DNA from: Neptunicoccus cionae
GTDB lineage: Bacteria; Pseudomonadota; Alphaproteobacteria; Rhodobacterales; Rhodobacteraceae
Direction: 5' to 3'
DNA length: 64,000 bases
NCBI RefSeq assembly: GCF_014643735.1
Contig: NZ_BMKA01000002.1
Coordinates: 186,001-250,000, forward strand
A program made the translations under genes and the position numbers. Below the pieces are notes generated by a model, which worked only from the letters and a program-made list of their open reading frames with translations, was not told the DNA's origin and made no database searches. Below are positions 47,931 to 57,578 of this stretch, piece by piece (the stretch's first letter is position 1; each line of letters opens with the position of its first letter).

Positions 47931-48596
47931 ATGGCCCGATCCAGCAGAATGTTCGAAATTATCCAGTTGCTCCGCTCCGCTCGGGAGCCTCTGACAGCGC
48001 AGCATCTTGCCAAGGCGCTGGAAGTGACGCCCCGCACGGTCTACCGCGATGTTGCCAGCTTGCAGGCCATGCGGGTGCCCATCGAAGGCGCGGCGGGAGT
48101 CGGGTATGTGATGCGGTCCGGCTTTGATCTGCCGCCGCTGAATTTCGACGTGGAGGAAGCCGAAGCCATAACAGTCGGCCTGTCGATGATCGCGCGCACT
48201 GGGGATAAAGCGCTCGGGCGGGCGGCGGCGCGGGCTGCGGCAAAGATATCCCAAGCCACGCCGCTCAGTGAAACCCTGCTGTCGTCATCATGGGGGGCAG
48301 AGGCACCCAACGGCATTGATCTATCAGACATCCGCCGCGCCATTCGCGAAGAGGAAAAGCTGCGGATCGAATACCTTGATGGTGACAATGCGGCCACGCA
48401 GCGTATCATCCTGCCCCTGTCGATCATCTATTACGCCGAGGCCATCGTGCTGCCCGCGTGGTGCGAATTACGGCAGGATTTCAGACACTTCAGGGCAGAC
48501 CGGCTTCAGCGTCAGCCCGAACCCTGTGGCCGTTTCACAGGCCGCTCCGGAACGTTGCGGCAACAATGGGCCGCGCACCACGCCCGAGATTTATAG
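47931..48596 (+). CDS. YafY-type transcriptional regulator (HTH plus WYL domain)
   Basis: The 221-residue protein has an N-terminal HTH_11 winged helix (about 1-60, LTAQHLAKALEVTPRTVYRDVASL) and a C-terminal WYL ligand-sensing domain (about 135-190) ending in FRHFRADRLQ. Length is normal for the YafY group. CAGGAAA precedes ATG 47931. It probably binds the large palindrome at 47864-47903 and controls itself and the divergent DMT transporter. Confidence 0.85.
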   Translation: MARSSRMFEIIQLLRSAREPLTAQHLAKALEVTPRTVYRDVASLQAMRVPIEGAAGVGYVMRSGFDLPPLNFDVEEAEAITVGLSMIARTGDKALGRAAARAAAKISQATPLSETLLSSSWGAEAPNGIDLSDIRRAIREEEKLRIEYLDGDNAATQRIILPLSIIYYAEAIVLPAWCELRQDFRHFRADRLQRQPEPCGRFTGRSGTLRQQWAAHHARDL

Positions 48597-48631
48597 GCGT
48601 GATATACAAGCGTGCGGGCGCTCGGTTACTT

Positions 48632-50107
48632 TCAACTCTCGATCAAACGGCTTTCCAGCCCCATAGAGCGGGCGAGCTCTGCCAGACGGGTCTCTACCAC
48701 CTCGCCGCCAAACGCGGCAATCTTGGCGGGGAGGTGCAGTTCAAGCGTGCCTTCCCCCTGAACCAGTTTGGCACGGCGCAAAACGGTCCGGTCCCCGCCC
48801 GCCAGTGACGCACCAAGCCGCATCGCCTTTCCGATGATTTGCGCCCCCTTGTACTGTTCGTCGTTCAACAGCGGTCGTAGCGCTTTGTATTTATCCAGTT
48901 TGCCACTTTTGCGGTAGCGGTGCAGCAGCGCCATCGCCAGCAACACGCGCCCGGTATGATCGAGGCCCCCAAGATTGCCCCGCGAAGCATTATCAAAGCA
49001 TTCCTCGGCACGGGAGCTCGGGTCAGAGCGCCAGCTGACATCGTGTAGCAAGGCCGCTGCCAGCGTAATCCGTTCCCAGCGGTCGGGATCGGGCAGAAGG
49101 GGCAGTATCCAACGGGCGAGTTCCGCACCGAATCCCGGAAAACGTGCCGACGTGCGCTCGCTGAACAGGCAGGCCTCTATTAACGGATCGCGGGCGCGCA
49201 GGTCTTCGGGCATCTGTTCATACAGCAACCCTTCGCGCAGACCATAACTGGAAATCGCAACCTCTTTGGGATCAAACACATCCACCAGATGCCGCAGCAC
49301 GCGGGCTGCCATCGGCACCAATGTCAGGCGGTCTACACTGGTGCTCGACAGCGCGCGGAATTCGTCCAGCGTGGCGGTTTCGATCCAGTCCAGCGTTTCC
49401 GCCAGACGTCTGCGCGACAGTTTATATTCATGCAATACCTGCAACGGATAGTCCCGCCGCGCCATATCCAGCTTGGCAATAGCGCGGTAAGAGCCGCCGA
49501 CCAGAAACAGCGTCGGATAGTCCTTGGACATCGTCTTGCGTAGATCGTGCAGCGTGTCACGGATATGGGTGTCGAGATCCCCTTCCACCCCCGCAAGACG
49601 CAATGGTGCAAGCGGGGATGTCAGACGCTCTCCGATTTCGCCGCTGTTAAGTTCAACCAGCTCCATCGACGCCCCGCCAATGTCACTGACCAGCCCGTCG
49701 GCCCCCGGCCAGCCAAGCAGAACACCCTGCGCGGACAGGCGGGCCTCTTCTACGCCGCTGGCAACGGTGACTTCGATGCCGGTCTTTGCCAACACCTCTG
49801 TGCAAAAGGCAGGGCCGTCCTCTGCCTCGCGCACGGCGGCGGTGGCAACGGTTGTCAGCGATTGCACCTTGAAGCTTTTGGCAAGGGCGGCAAACCGGAT
49901 CATCGCGGACAGGGCGCGTGCGCGGCCTTCGGGATTCAGCTTTCCGGTTTCAGACATGCCTTTGCCAAGGCCGCACATCACCTTTTCGTTGTAAAAATAC
50001 GCCGGAGACCGCGCCGCGCCATCAAACACCACCATGCGGACAGAGTTCGAGCCCACGTCGATCACCCCAACCCGTTCAAGTGCTGCAAATTTGGTTGTGA
50101 TTTTCAC
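48632..50107 (-). CDS. ppx: Exopolyphosphatase/GppA-type phosphatase
   Basis: The 491-residue protein has the actin-like ATPase fold: phosphate loop GVIDVGSNSVRMVVFD (14-29), VSDIGGASMELVEL (about 140-153) and VGGSYRAIAKL. A C-terminal HD-like region follows (LAAALLHDVSWRSDP). It hydrolyses polyphosphate and possibly pppGpp. It follows ppk by 45 bases in the same operon, so synthesis and breakdown of polyphosphate are encoded together. Confidence 0.9.
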   Translation of the reverse strand: MKITTKFAALERVGVIDVGSNSVRMVVFDGAARSPAYFYNEKVMCGLGKGMSETGKLNPEGRARALSAMIRFAALAKSFKVQSLTTVATAAVREAEDGPAFCTEVLAKTGIEVTVASGVEEARLSAQGVLLGWPGADGLVSDIGGASMELVELNSGEIGERLTSPLAPLRLAGVEGDLDTHIRDTLHDLRKTMSKDYPTLFLVGGSYRAIAKLDMARRDYPLQVLHEYKLSRRRLAETLDWIETATLDEFRALSSTSVDRLTLVPMAARVLRHLVDVFDPKEVAISSYGLREGLLYEQMPEDLRARDPLIEACLFSERTSARFPGFGAELARWILPLLPDPDRWERITLAAALLHDVSWRSDPSSRAEECFDNASRGNLGGLDHTGRVLLAMALLHRYRKSGKLDKYKALRPLLNDEQYKGAQIIGKAMRLGASLAGGDRTVLRRAKLVQGEGTLELHLPAKIAAFGGEVVETRLAELARSMGLESRLIES

Positions 50108-50152
50108 GCGTCGTTCCCCCTAAACCGCCCCCGTCCCTGCCGTTGCGCAGGT

Positions 50153-52369
50153 TTAGGTTTCATCGCTGTGCATCAGTTCCGGCACGTCCTTTGCCCCGAC
50201 AGAACCGCGCCCTGACAAGGACGGATTCTCCATAAAGAAGCGGTGACAGTTGAACCGTTTGTCACCCTCTTCATCGGGCTCCCGCAGATAGCTGCCATCG
50301 GGTTGCAGCACCCATGAATTCGCCCGATCCGCCATATTGGCGGCCATGATCTGGCTCATGATTTGGGCGTGGACGGTCTTGTTGGTGATCTCCACCAGCG
50401 ATTCTACACGGTGGTTCAGGTTGCGCCCCATCCAGTCCGCCGAGGACATGAAAACGCGCGCCTTTTTGTCCGGCAGGCCATAGCCGTTGCCAAAGCAGAC
50501 AATCCGCGAATGTTCCAGAAACCGTCCGACGATAGATTTAACCCGCACATTTTCCGAAAGCCCTTTGATCCCGGGCCGCAACCCGCAAATGCCCCGCACC
50601 ACAAGGTCGATTTTCACGCCAGCCTGACTGGCCGTGTAAAGCGCATCAATCACATCCCCGTCGATCAGCGCGTTCATTTTGGCCCAGATCACCCCCGGCT
50701 TGCCGTCTTTGACCGCCTCCACCTCATTGTGGATCATGGCCAGAAGATCCCGCTTCAAAAACATCGGCGAGACAGAGAGCTGTTGCAGCCCTTCAGGTTC
50801 CACATAGCCGGAGATAAAGTTAAAAACCTTGGTCGCGTCGTGGCCAAGCTGTTTGTTGCAGGTAAAGAATGACAGATCGGTATAGAACCGCGCGGTGATC
50901 GGGTGATAGTTGCCGGTGCCAAAATGGGTATAGGTGACCAGCTCTGCCCCCTCGCGCCGCACAACGGTAGACAGTTTCGCATGGGTTTTGAGGTCTAGAA
51001 ATCCGTAAACCACATGAGCGCCTGCGCGCTCCAACCGGCGGGACTGGCGGATATTGGCGGCTTCATCGAAACGCGCCTTCAGTTCCACCAGCGCTGTGAC
51101 AGATTTACCTTCCTCGGCGGCTTCGCAAAGCGCCTCCACGATAGAGCTTTCGTTTGATGTCCGGTAAAGCGTCTGTTTGATCGCCACCACAGCCGGATCG
51201 CGGGCCGCTTGGCGCAGGAAATCCACGACAATGTCGAAGGTTTCATAAGGGTGATGCAGCAGCATATCCTTTTGACGGATGGCGGCGAAAATATCCCCTT
51301 CAAAATCCTGCACCCGCTCTGGCACGCGGGGTTTGAAGGCGGGCCACTGCAAATCCTTGCGGGTGTCCAGAATAAGCGCGCCGAGATCGGACACGCCCAG
51401 CAAACCCTCCACCTCTATCGCTTCATCAGAGGTCAGGCCCAGCGCCCCGAAAATCACATCCCGCAGGGCCGAAGGCGCACCCGCTGAAATGGTCATACGG
51501 ATCACCTCGCCGCGGCGGCGGCGTTTCAGGGCGATCTCAAACTCGCGCAGCAGGTCTTCGGCTTCGTCTTCCAGTTCCAGATCACTGTCGCGCAACAGGC
51601 GAAAGGCGCAATGCCCGTCCACTGTGTACCCCGGAAACAACTGGTCGATGAACTTCAGCAGCACCTCTTCCAGCATGATCAGCCGCTGGGTGCCCCCCGG
51701 ACCGTCTGGCAGCGGAATGAATCGTTGCACCTGTGCGGGAATGGGCAGAAGCGACTGCAACACACGCTTGTCCTTCTTGCGTTTCAGTTGCAGCGCCAGC
51801 GTCAAACCGGTGTTCGGGATAAAGGGAAACGGGTGTGCCGGATCAATCGCCAGCGGTGTCAGGATCGGGAAAATCTGATCCACGAACACCTGCTTAAGGT
51901 AATCGCGATCGGCATCGTCCAGTTCGGTGCGCACCAGAATGTCGATGCCGACCTTTTCCATCTCCGCAATCAGCGCGACCCAGACTTCTTGCTGGACGTG
52001 CATCAAATGGCGCGCTTCCGCGTCGATCTGCACCAGCTGTTCCTTTGGCGTACGGCCGTCCAGCGCCGGTGTCTCTATGCCGTTACGTTCCAGTTCCCGC
52101 AGGCCAGCGACCCGCACGGAATAGAACTCGTCCAGATTGGTGCCGGAAATCGACAGCATCCTGACCCGCTCCAGCAATGGCAGACGGGGGTTCTGCGCCT
52201 CTTCCAGCACACGCCAGTTGAATTGCAGCCAGCTTAGCTCGCGGTTGAAGAAACGGTCTCTGCTGTTCTTATCAAGCAATGGCAGATCAAGCGGTTCTGG
52301 CGCAGGATTACGCAAAAAATCCGATTGCACCGTCCGTTCGACGGGTTGATCCGGCAAGTTGCCATCCAT
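50153..52369 (-). CDS. ppk1: Polyphosphate kinase 1
   Basis: The 738-residue PPK1 polymerises ATP gamma-phosphate into polyphosphate. The N-terminal FFNRELSWLQFNWRVLEEA (40-58), autophosphorylated His 463 (KTHAKLS) and second His 620 (RFLEHSRI) are conserved. ATG 52369 overlaps the hdaA stop in TGATG; upstream in-frame residues to 52555 look like shadow sequence of hdaA. Confidence 0.95.
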   Translation of the reverse strand: MDGNLPDQPVERTVQSDFLRNPAPEPLDLPLLDKNSRDRFFNRELSWLQFNWRVLEEAQNPRLPLLERVRMLSISGTNLDEFYSVRVAGLRELERNGIETPALDGRTPKEQLVQIDAEARHLMHVQQEVWVALIAEMEKVGIDILVRTELDDADRDYLKQVFVDQIFPILTPLAIDPAHPFPFIPNTGLTLALQLKRKKDKRVLQSLLPIPAQVQRFIPLPDGPGGTQRLIMLEEVLLKFIDQLFPGYTVDGHCAFRLLRDSDLELEDEAEDLLREFEIALKRRRRGEVIRMTISAGAPSALRDVIFGALGLTSDEAIEVEGLLGVSDLGALILDTRKDLQWPAFKPRVPERVQDFEGDIFAAIRQKDMLLHHPYETFDIVVDFLRQAARDPAVVAIKQTLYRTSNESSIVEALCEAAEEGKSVTALVELKARFDEAANIRQSRRLERAGAHVVYGFLDLKTHAKLSTVVRREGAELVTYTHFGTGNYHPITARFYTDLSFFTCNKQLGHDATKVFNFISGYVEPEGLQQLSVSPMFLKRDLLAMIHNEVEAVKDGKPGVIWAKMNALIDGDVIDALYTASQAGVKIDLVVRGICGLRPGIKGLSENVRVKSIVGRFLEHSRIVCFGNGYGLPDKKARVFMSSADWMGRNLNHRVESLVEITNKTVHAQIMSQIMAANMADRANSWVLQPDGSYLREPDEEGDKRFNCHRFFMENPSLSGRGSVGAKDVPELMHSDET

Positions 52370-53043
52370 CACGGTCTCTCCTCTAGGCGGCGCAGGATTT
52401 CTGTCACCATACGGGGGCCAACGGGCCGTTTGCGTTGCAAAGAAAGGCGGTCCAACTCCCCCACAAGCGCGCGGATACCGGCAAACGAGCGTTCCGCGCG
52501 GCGCAGGATCATATCCACCACTCCGGGTTCCATCAAAAGCTGGCGATCCGCGCAAAGTTTCAGCAGCACTGCCGCCAAAAGCGTGTCATCGGGCGCACCA
52601 AGCTGCACAAGCTGGCTGCCTTCAATCCGGCTGGCGAGATCAGGCAGCGAAATTCCCCAACTGCGCGGCACCCCGCGCCCTGTCATCAACAGCGGATACC
52701 CGCCCTGCGCCATCAGGTTGTGTAAGTGGAACAAAGCTGCCTCCTGCGTCCGGTCCCCTGCGATTGCGGGCAGGTTTTCGACACACAAAGGCCCCCGCGC
52801 CAGTTGGGCCGCGTCCCGAACATCCCGCGCCTGCACAACAGTGGCTCCGGCAATATCGGCCCAGATGCGCCCCAGATGGGACTTTCCCGCCCCTTCAGGT
52901 CCGCTCAGCACCAGTTTGCCAAGGGGCCACTGGCGCCAGTCCTCAATCGCTGCGACCGCCAGACTGTTGGCCGGAGAGGTAAAGAAATCGTCCCGCCCGA
53001 ACGCCGTGACCACCGGCAGATCAAAGACCAGTTGTTCAGCCAT
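52369..53043 (-). CDS. hdaA: DnaA-related regulatory protein HdaA
   Basis: The 224-residue AAA+ protein is related to DnaA domain III and lacks the DNA-binding domain. Walker A is GPEGAGKS (48-55). The N-terminus MAEQLVFDLP carries a QLxxDLP-like clamp-binding motif, consistent with Hda promoting hydrolysis of DnaA-ATP at the replisome. It overlaps the upstream permease by 8 bases and ppk by 1. Confidence 0.87.
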   Translation of the reverse strand: MAEQLVFDLPVVTAFGRDDFFTSPANSLAVAAIEDWRQWPLGKLVLSGPEGAGKSHLGRIWADIAGATVVQARDVRDAAQLARGPLCVENLPAIAGDRTQEAALFHLHNLMAQGGYPLLMTGRGVPRSWGISLPDLASRIEGSQLVQLGAPDDTLLAAVLLKLCADRQLLMEPGVVDMILRRAERSFAGIRALVGELDRLSLQRKRPVGPRMVTEILRRLEERP

Positions 53044-54109
53044 CGGCCTGCTCCTCTTCGGCGAGCCCTTTGTACAGGCGACCGTCCAAATACTGGCCAA
53101 CACCGAAGCGGAAAAACACACCCAGACAGGCCGCAACCGGAACCGCGATCAACATGCCGGTGAACCCCATGAATGACCCGAATGCAGACAGCGCAAACAT
53201 CAACCAGACCGGATGCAAGCCTACCGAACGGCCCACCAGTTTGGGCGTCAGGAAATTGCCCTCTATCATCTGCCCCGCAATGAAGATCGCCAGCACGGCG
53301 GCAATCCAGATCGGCGTGTCCCAGAACTGAAACAACGCCAGTCCGATGGACAGCGCCCCGCCGATGATGGAACCGACATAGGGAATAAACGTCAGCAGCC
53401 CAGCAATCAGGCCGACGACAATGCCAAACTGCAAACCGACGGCCATCAAAGCGACTGCGTAAAACGTGCCGAGAATAGCGCAAACCGTCAGCTGCCCGCG
53501 CACAAATCCTGCCAGCACATTATCCACCTGCCGCGCCAGATAGCGCACGGTTTCCAAATGGTCGCGGGGCACCCAACTGTCGATGGTGGCCACCATCCGG
53601 TCCCAGTCGAGCAGCATATAAAACGCCACGACAGGTGCCACGACGATAAAGATTGCCACATCCACTATGGTAAAGGCCGAGGCCAGCACAGCATTGGCCA
53701 GTTCCCCACCCTTGGAGCGGATGAACTCCACCAGCGTGCCCAGACCCTGACGCACGGCAGATGTCTCGTCGAAAAACTCGGGAAAGCGGGTCGAAATGAA
53801 ATCCTGCAGCTTGCTCACATATTCGGGCAAGGCCGTCACAAATGCCGCCGTCTGTTTCACCAGCAACGGACCAAGTACGACCACCAGCACCAGAATCACC
53901 AACATCGCCATCAGGGTGATCAGCGTCGTCGCCAGTGCGCGTGATGCCCCCGCCCGTTCCAGCCGGTCCGCCACAGGATCAAGGAAATATGCGATGGTCA
54001 TACCGGTAATAAAGGGCAACAGGACATTACCCAGCAGCCACATAGCCACCAGAACCAGCACCAGTCCGATCCCCCAGTACCGCACCTGCTCATTTGCACT
54101 TAAGGCCAT
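53036..54109 (-). CDS. AI-2E family transporter (PerM-like permease)
   Basis: The 357-residue membrane protein has eight hydrophobic helices and the family signature in LIAGLLTFIPYVGSIIGGALSIGLAL and QMIEGNFLTPKLVGRSVGLHPVWLM. GGTGGAG precedes ATG 54109. In Rhodobacterales and related groups this gene often precedes hdaA and ppk; its transported substrate is uncertain. Confidence 0.88.
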   Translation of the reverse strand: MALSANEQVRYWGIGLVLVLVAMWLLGNVLLPFITGMTIAYFLDPVADRLERAGASRALATTLITLMAMLVILVLVVVLGPLLVKQTAAFVTALPEYVSKLQDFISTRFPEFFDETSAVRQGLGTLVEFIRSKGGELANAVLASAFTIVDVAIFIVVAPVVAFYMLLDWDRMVATIDSWVPRDHLETVRYLARQVDNVLAGFVRGQLTVCAILGTFYAVALMAVGLQFGIVVGLIAGLLTFIPYVGSIIGGALSIGLALFQFWDTPIWIAAVLAIFIAGQMIEGNFLTPKLVGRSVGLHPVWLMFALSAFGSFMGFTGMLIAVPVAACLGVFFRFGVGQYLDGRLYKGLAEEEQADG

Positions 54110-54238
54110 GTAAGCTCCACCAAATTCCGAAATTCTTTTTAACCCAAGACTGTAACAATAACAATTCATCCGCCACAGGTCTTGCGCAAGGGTTCATACA
54201 CAGGATAGCCCTTATACGGAACAAACAAAGGCCCTGAT

Positions 54239-54586
54239 ATGCCCAAAACCCGTGTTGCCCTAGAAATCGGCCATGGCACGTCCTTGCGCCGTGCCGATTA
54301 TACCGCTGCCGCCCGCCGCGCGATCCAGAACGCGCTGTGGCGTAATTCCCTGACGGTGGCCCCAGCGTTCGGCTTTCCCAAGGAAGCTATGATCGTGGAT
54401 GTGGACATTGCCGTGCAGCAGCCAGATCAGGTTGACACCGATTCTCTGAAAGAGATGTTTCCCTACGGCCAGATCACGATTGGCGCGTCCCACGGTGGGC
54501 TCGACATCGCCAAACCCGATGGCGCAGGGATTACCGTCATCGCCAACGCAGCCATCGTGGTTTCTTTTGATATGGAGCGGGCATGA
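54239..54586 (+). CDS. Lin0512-family protein, first of a tandem pair
   Basis: The 115-residue cytoplasmic protein contains LEIGHGTSLRRADYTAAARRAIQNAL, VDVDIAVQQPDQVD and GGLDIAKPDGAG, the family pattern of Lin0512 proteins, whose function is unknown. It is paralogous to the next gene (LETGIGTDLYGKDYTKAAIRAVNDAI), with which it overlaps by four bases. The two products probably form a heteromer. Confidence 0.75.
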   Translation: MPKTRVALEIGHGTSLRRADYTAAARRAIQNALWRNSLTVAPAFGFPKEAMIVDVDIAVQQPDQVDTDSLKEMFPYGQITIGASHGGLDIAKPDGAGITVIANAAIVVSFDMERA

Positions 54587-54972
54587 CACAGAACACCCCA
54601 ACCAATGACAGCCGCATTATACTTGAAACCGGCATCGGCACGGATCTTTACGGCAAGGATTACACCAAGGCCGCCATCCGCGCGGTAAATGACGCGATCC
54701 GTCATTCCTCGCTGACGATGTTCACCGAACTGGGGCTGGATCATCAAAACATGACAGTCGCCGTGACCATCGGCGTGCAAGAACCAGACCAACTCGACAC
54801 GGATCGGATCGCCGCAGAACTGCCCCGCGGCAATGCCAAGGCCACAGCCGTCAAAGGTGGGCAGAACATCCCGTCACCCGATGGCAGCACTGCCAGCGTG
54901 ATCGCCACCGCCGCGATAGAGGCCTATTACCCCATCAACCCGACCGACTGGAAGCTGAGCAAGACGGACTAA
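54583..54972 (+). CDS. Lin0512-family protein, second of a tandem pair
   Basis: The 129-residue paralogue of the preceding protein shares GTDLYGKDYTKAA, IGVQEPDQLDTD and KGGQNIPSPDG. The ATG overlaps the upstream stop (ATGA). No signal peptide. Neighbours (AI-2E permease divergent, nadK convergent) do not reveal a role. Confidence 0.75.
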   Translation: MTQNTPTNDSRIILETGIGTDLYGKDYTKAAIRAVNDAIRHSSLTMFTELGLDHQNMTVAVTIGVQEPDQLDTDRIAAELPRGNAKATAVKGGQNIPSPDGSTASVIATAAIEAYYPINPTDWKLSKTD

Positions 54973-54989
54973 CCCCCGCTCTTTTTGGT

Positions 54990-55012
54990 TCAAATATCCC
55001 CGCGCGGAGCGC
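54990..55012. repeat. Intergenic repeat motif, copy 2
   Basis: TTCAAATATCCCCGCGCGGAG, then CG: matches the motif upstream of recR (38398). It lies between the Lin0512 pair and nadK, both of which end here. Confidence 0.5.
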
Positions 55013-55031
55013 TTAAAACCCTGACAAACGA

Positions 55032-55796
55032 TCAGACGAATTGCTCTCGGATCAGACGCTCTTCCAGACCGTGGCCCGGATCAAACAGCAAACGGTGGGT
55101 GATTTCCGGTGCGATGGCGATTTCGACCCACTCCACTTCCCGCGCCTCGTTGCCGTCAGCCACCGCCTGCACAGGGCGCTTTTCCATCTCTAGCACTTCA
55201 AAGCGAACCTTGGCTTTCATCGGCAGCAAAGCCCCGCGCCAGCGGCGGGGGCGAAAGGCGGCCATCGCTGTCAGGGCGAGGATTTGGGCATCAATCGGCA
55301 GGATCGGGCCGTGGGCGGAGTAGTTATACGCGGTTGACCCCGCCGGGGTCGCCAGCAGCGCCCCGTCGCAAACCAGTTCGGGCAGCCGTTCCTTGCCATC
55401 CACCAAAATCCGCAGCTTGGCGGCTTGGGGACCGTGGCGGAGCAAGGATACCTCGTTGATCGCCAGCGCCTCGATTTCGGTACCATCCACACAATGGGCC
55501 CGCATCCGCAACGGATGGATCACGGCCTCTTCTGCCTCGGCCAGACGGTCGGTCAGACCTTCGGGTGCAAACGTATTCATCAGAAAACCGACCGTCCCGC
55601 GGTTCATCCCGTAGACCGGCGCGCGCAGCCCTTGGGTCTGGTGCAGCACCGACAGCATAAAACCGTCCCCGCCAAGTGCCACGATCAGGTCCGCCTGCAC
55701 CGGCGGCACATCGCCATAGCGCATTACCAGCACGGCGCGCGCCTCCTGTGCGGTCTCTACCTGACTGGCCAGAAAACATATTTTCTTATACTGCAT
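55032..55796 (-). CDS. nadK: NAD kinase
   Basis: The 254-residue enzyme phosphorylates NAD to NADP. It has the GGDG motif (42-45, ALGGDGFML), AINEVSLLR and the substrate loop [15 protein letters not shown]. Length fits the short alphaproteobacterial form. It is divergent from glyA with about 270 bases between the starts. Confidence 0.93.
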   Translation of the reverse strand: MQYKKICFLASQVETAQEARAVLVMRYGDVPPVQADLIVALGGDGFMLSVLHQTQGLRAPVYGMNRGTVGFLMNTFAPEGLTDRLAEAEEAVIHPLRMRAHCVDGTEIEALAINEVSLLRHGPQAAKLRILVDGKERLPELVCDGALLATPAGSTAYNYSAHGPILPIDAQILALTAMAAFRPRRWRGALLPMKAKVRFEVLEMEKRPVQAVADGNEAREVEWVEIAIAPEITHRLLFDPGHGLEERLIREQFV

Positions 55797-56070
55797 CCAA
55801 AGCGCCCCGCTTGGTCCTTCATTGGTCGTTTGGACAGTTTCACCGCCCCTAAGGTCCGGCGCAAGGGAAATCCCCCGCTTGCCGCAGTGTTATTCCAGCG
55901 CGGAAAAGGCGAAAAACGACCATTCCGCGACAGTTTGCGCCTTTTCTTTTCACACGATTCCCCGTACCTGCGTCCGCAATTGGCAGTCACACGTCGCATA
56001 TGGATCAGCCAGAGCACATCGCGTGGACTACCCGTACCGCATCGGCAAGACCAACAAAGGATCATCCCCT

Positions 56071-57363
56071 ATGACAACCGTCCGCGACGCAGGATTTTTC
56101 ACCGAGTCCCTTTCCACCCGTGATCCCGAACTGTTCGGTTCAATCACTGACGAACTCGGCCGCCAACGGGACGAGATCGAACTGATCGCTTCCGAAAACA
56201 TCGTCTCCAAGGCAGTGATGGAAGCCCAAGGTTCGGTGATGACAAACAAATACGCCGAAGGCTATCCCGGACGCCGCTATTATGGCGGGTGCCAATATGT
56301 AGACGTGGCAGAGAACCTTGCCATTGATCGCGCCAAACAACTGTTCGGCTGTGATTTTGCGAACGTTCAGCCCAATTCCGGCAGTCAGGCGAACCAAGGC
56401 GTGTTTCAGGCGCTGCTGACACCGGGCGATACCATTCTTGGCATGTCCCTGGATGCGGGCGGCCACCTGACCCACGGCGCCAAGCCGAACCAGTCCGGCA
56501 AATGGTTTAACGCCATTCAATACGGCGTGCGCAAGGAAGACAACTTGCTGGACTACGATCAGGTTCAGTCCCTCGCGAATGAGCACAAACCCAAGATGAT
56601 CATCGCCGGTGGTTCCGCCATCCCGCGCCAGATCGACTTTGCCAAAATGCGCGAGATTGCGGACAGCGTTGGTGCGTACCTGATGGTGGACATGGCCCAC
56701 TTTGCCGGTCTGGTTGCAGGCGGCGAGCATCCCTCCCCCTTCCCCCACGCCCATGTGGCCACAACAACCACCCACAAGACCCTGCGCGGTCCACGCGGTG
56801 GCATGATCCTCACCAACGACGAGGCTATTGCGAAGAAGGTAAACTCTGCCATTTTCCCCGGCATTCAGGGTGGCCCGCTGATGCACGTCATCGCCGGTAA
56901 AGCCGTTGCCTTCGGTGAGGCTCTGCGCCCCGAATTCAAATCCTATCAAAAGCAGGTCGTTGCCAATGCCAAGGCGCTGGCCGACCAGTTGATGAAGGGC
57001 GGGCTCGACATTGTAACCGGCGGCACTGACACTCACGTGATGCTGGTGGACCTGCGCCCTAAAGGCGTGACCGGCAACATCACCGACAAGGCGCTGGGCC
57101 GTGCCCATATCACCACCAACAAGAACGGTATCCCGTTTGACCCTGAAAAGCCGACCGTGACCTCGGGCATCCGCCTTGGCACACCGGCAGGCACCACGCG
57201 GGGCTTTGCTGAGGCCGAGTTCCGCGAGATCGGGGATATGATCATCGAAGTTGTCGACGGTCTGGCCGCCAACGGCGAAGACGGTAACGCAGAAGTCGAA
57301 GCCTCCGTGCGTGCCAAAGTGGCCGACCTGTGCAAACGCTTCCCGCTTTACGAAGACCTTTAA
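56071..57363 (+). CDS. glyA: Serine hydroxymethyltransferase
   Basis: The 430-residue PLP enzyme interconverts serine and glycine with tetrahydrofolate. Schiff-base Lys 236 lies in [24 protein letters not shown] (37-44) and [11 protein letters not shown] are conserved. AAAGGA precedes ATG 56071, although the frame is open upstream to 55822. The about 270-base leader shares the region with nadK; I could not identify a riboswitch in it. Confidence 0.95.
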   Translation: MTTVRDAGFFTESLSTRDPELFGSITDELGRQRDEIELIASENIVSKAVMEAQGSVMTNKYAEGYPGRRYYGGCQYVDVAENLAIDRAKQLFGCDFANVQPNSGSQANQGVFQALLTPGDTILGMSLDAGGHLTHGAKPNQSGKWFNAIQYGVRKEDNLLDYDQVQSLANEHKPKMIIAGGSAIPRQIDFAKMREIADSVGAYLMVDMAHFAGLVAGGEHPSPFPHAHVATTTTHKTLRGPRGGMILTNDEAIAKKVNSAIFPGIQGGPLMHVIAGKAVAFGEALRPEFKSYQKQVVANAKALADQLMKGGLDIVTGGTDTHVMLVDLRPKGVTGNITDKALGRAHITTNKNGIPFDPEKPTVTSGIRLGTPAGTTRGFAEAEFREIGDMIIEVVDGLAANGEDGNAEVEASVRAKVADLCKRFPLYEDL

Positions 57364-57396
57364 GCACAGAACTGCCCAACAGCAGCCGCGATTTAC

Positions 57397-57427
57397 ACCG
57401 CCCCCCTGTCCGGGGGCGGTTTTTTTT
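57397..57427 (+). terminator. glyA terminator
   Basis: ACCGCCCCC (57397-57405) and GGGGGCGGT (57412-57420) form a 9-bp GC-rich stem with a 6-base loop, followed by a run of eight T (57420-57427). A textbook factor-independent terminator. Confidence 0.93.
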
Positions 57428-57496
57428 GTGCAAGTATTTAAACACTTCGGTGACATGCAGGGTTTAAGCCTGCATTATCTGGCCCGCGACTTGCAC
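57428..57496. promoter_or_regulatory. Nested inverted repeats upstream of the cyclase-FHA gene
   Basis: GTGCAAGT (57428-57435) and ACTTGCAC (57489-57496) enclose a second inverted repeat, ATGCAGG (57455-57461) with CCTGCAT (57469-57475). This lies between the glyA terminator and the cyclase gene, 83 bases before its ATG. It could be a pair of operators or a structured leader; the promoter position is unknown. Confidence 0.35.
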
Positions 57497-57578
57497 GGCC
57501 CTGCCCTTTTGCCTATCGTCCTGACTATTCAGATTGGTGCGACCATCGGTTCGCGCTATGATCCAAGGACTTTAATTT

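Noticed and set aside
47931-48596. Truncated or frameshifted YafY gene
   Set aside because: The end initially looked short, but the WYL domain runs through FRHFRADR into the usual tail, so the gene is probably intact.
55797-56070. Glycine or SAM/SAH riboswitch upstream of glyA
   Set aside because: The leader length is suitable, but I could not find the conserved core or a convincing terminator alternative by eye.
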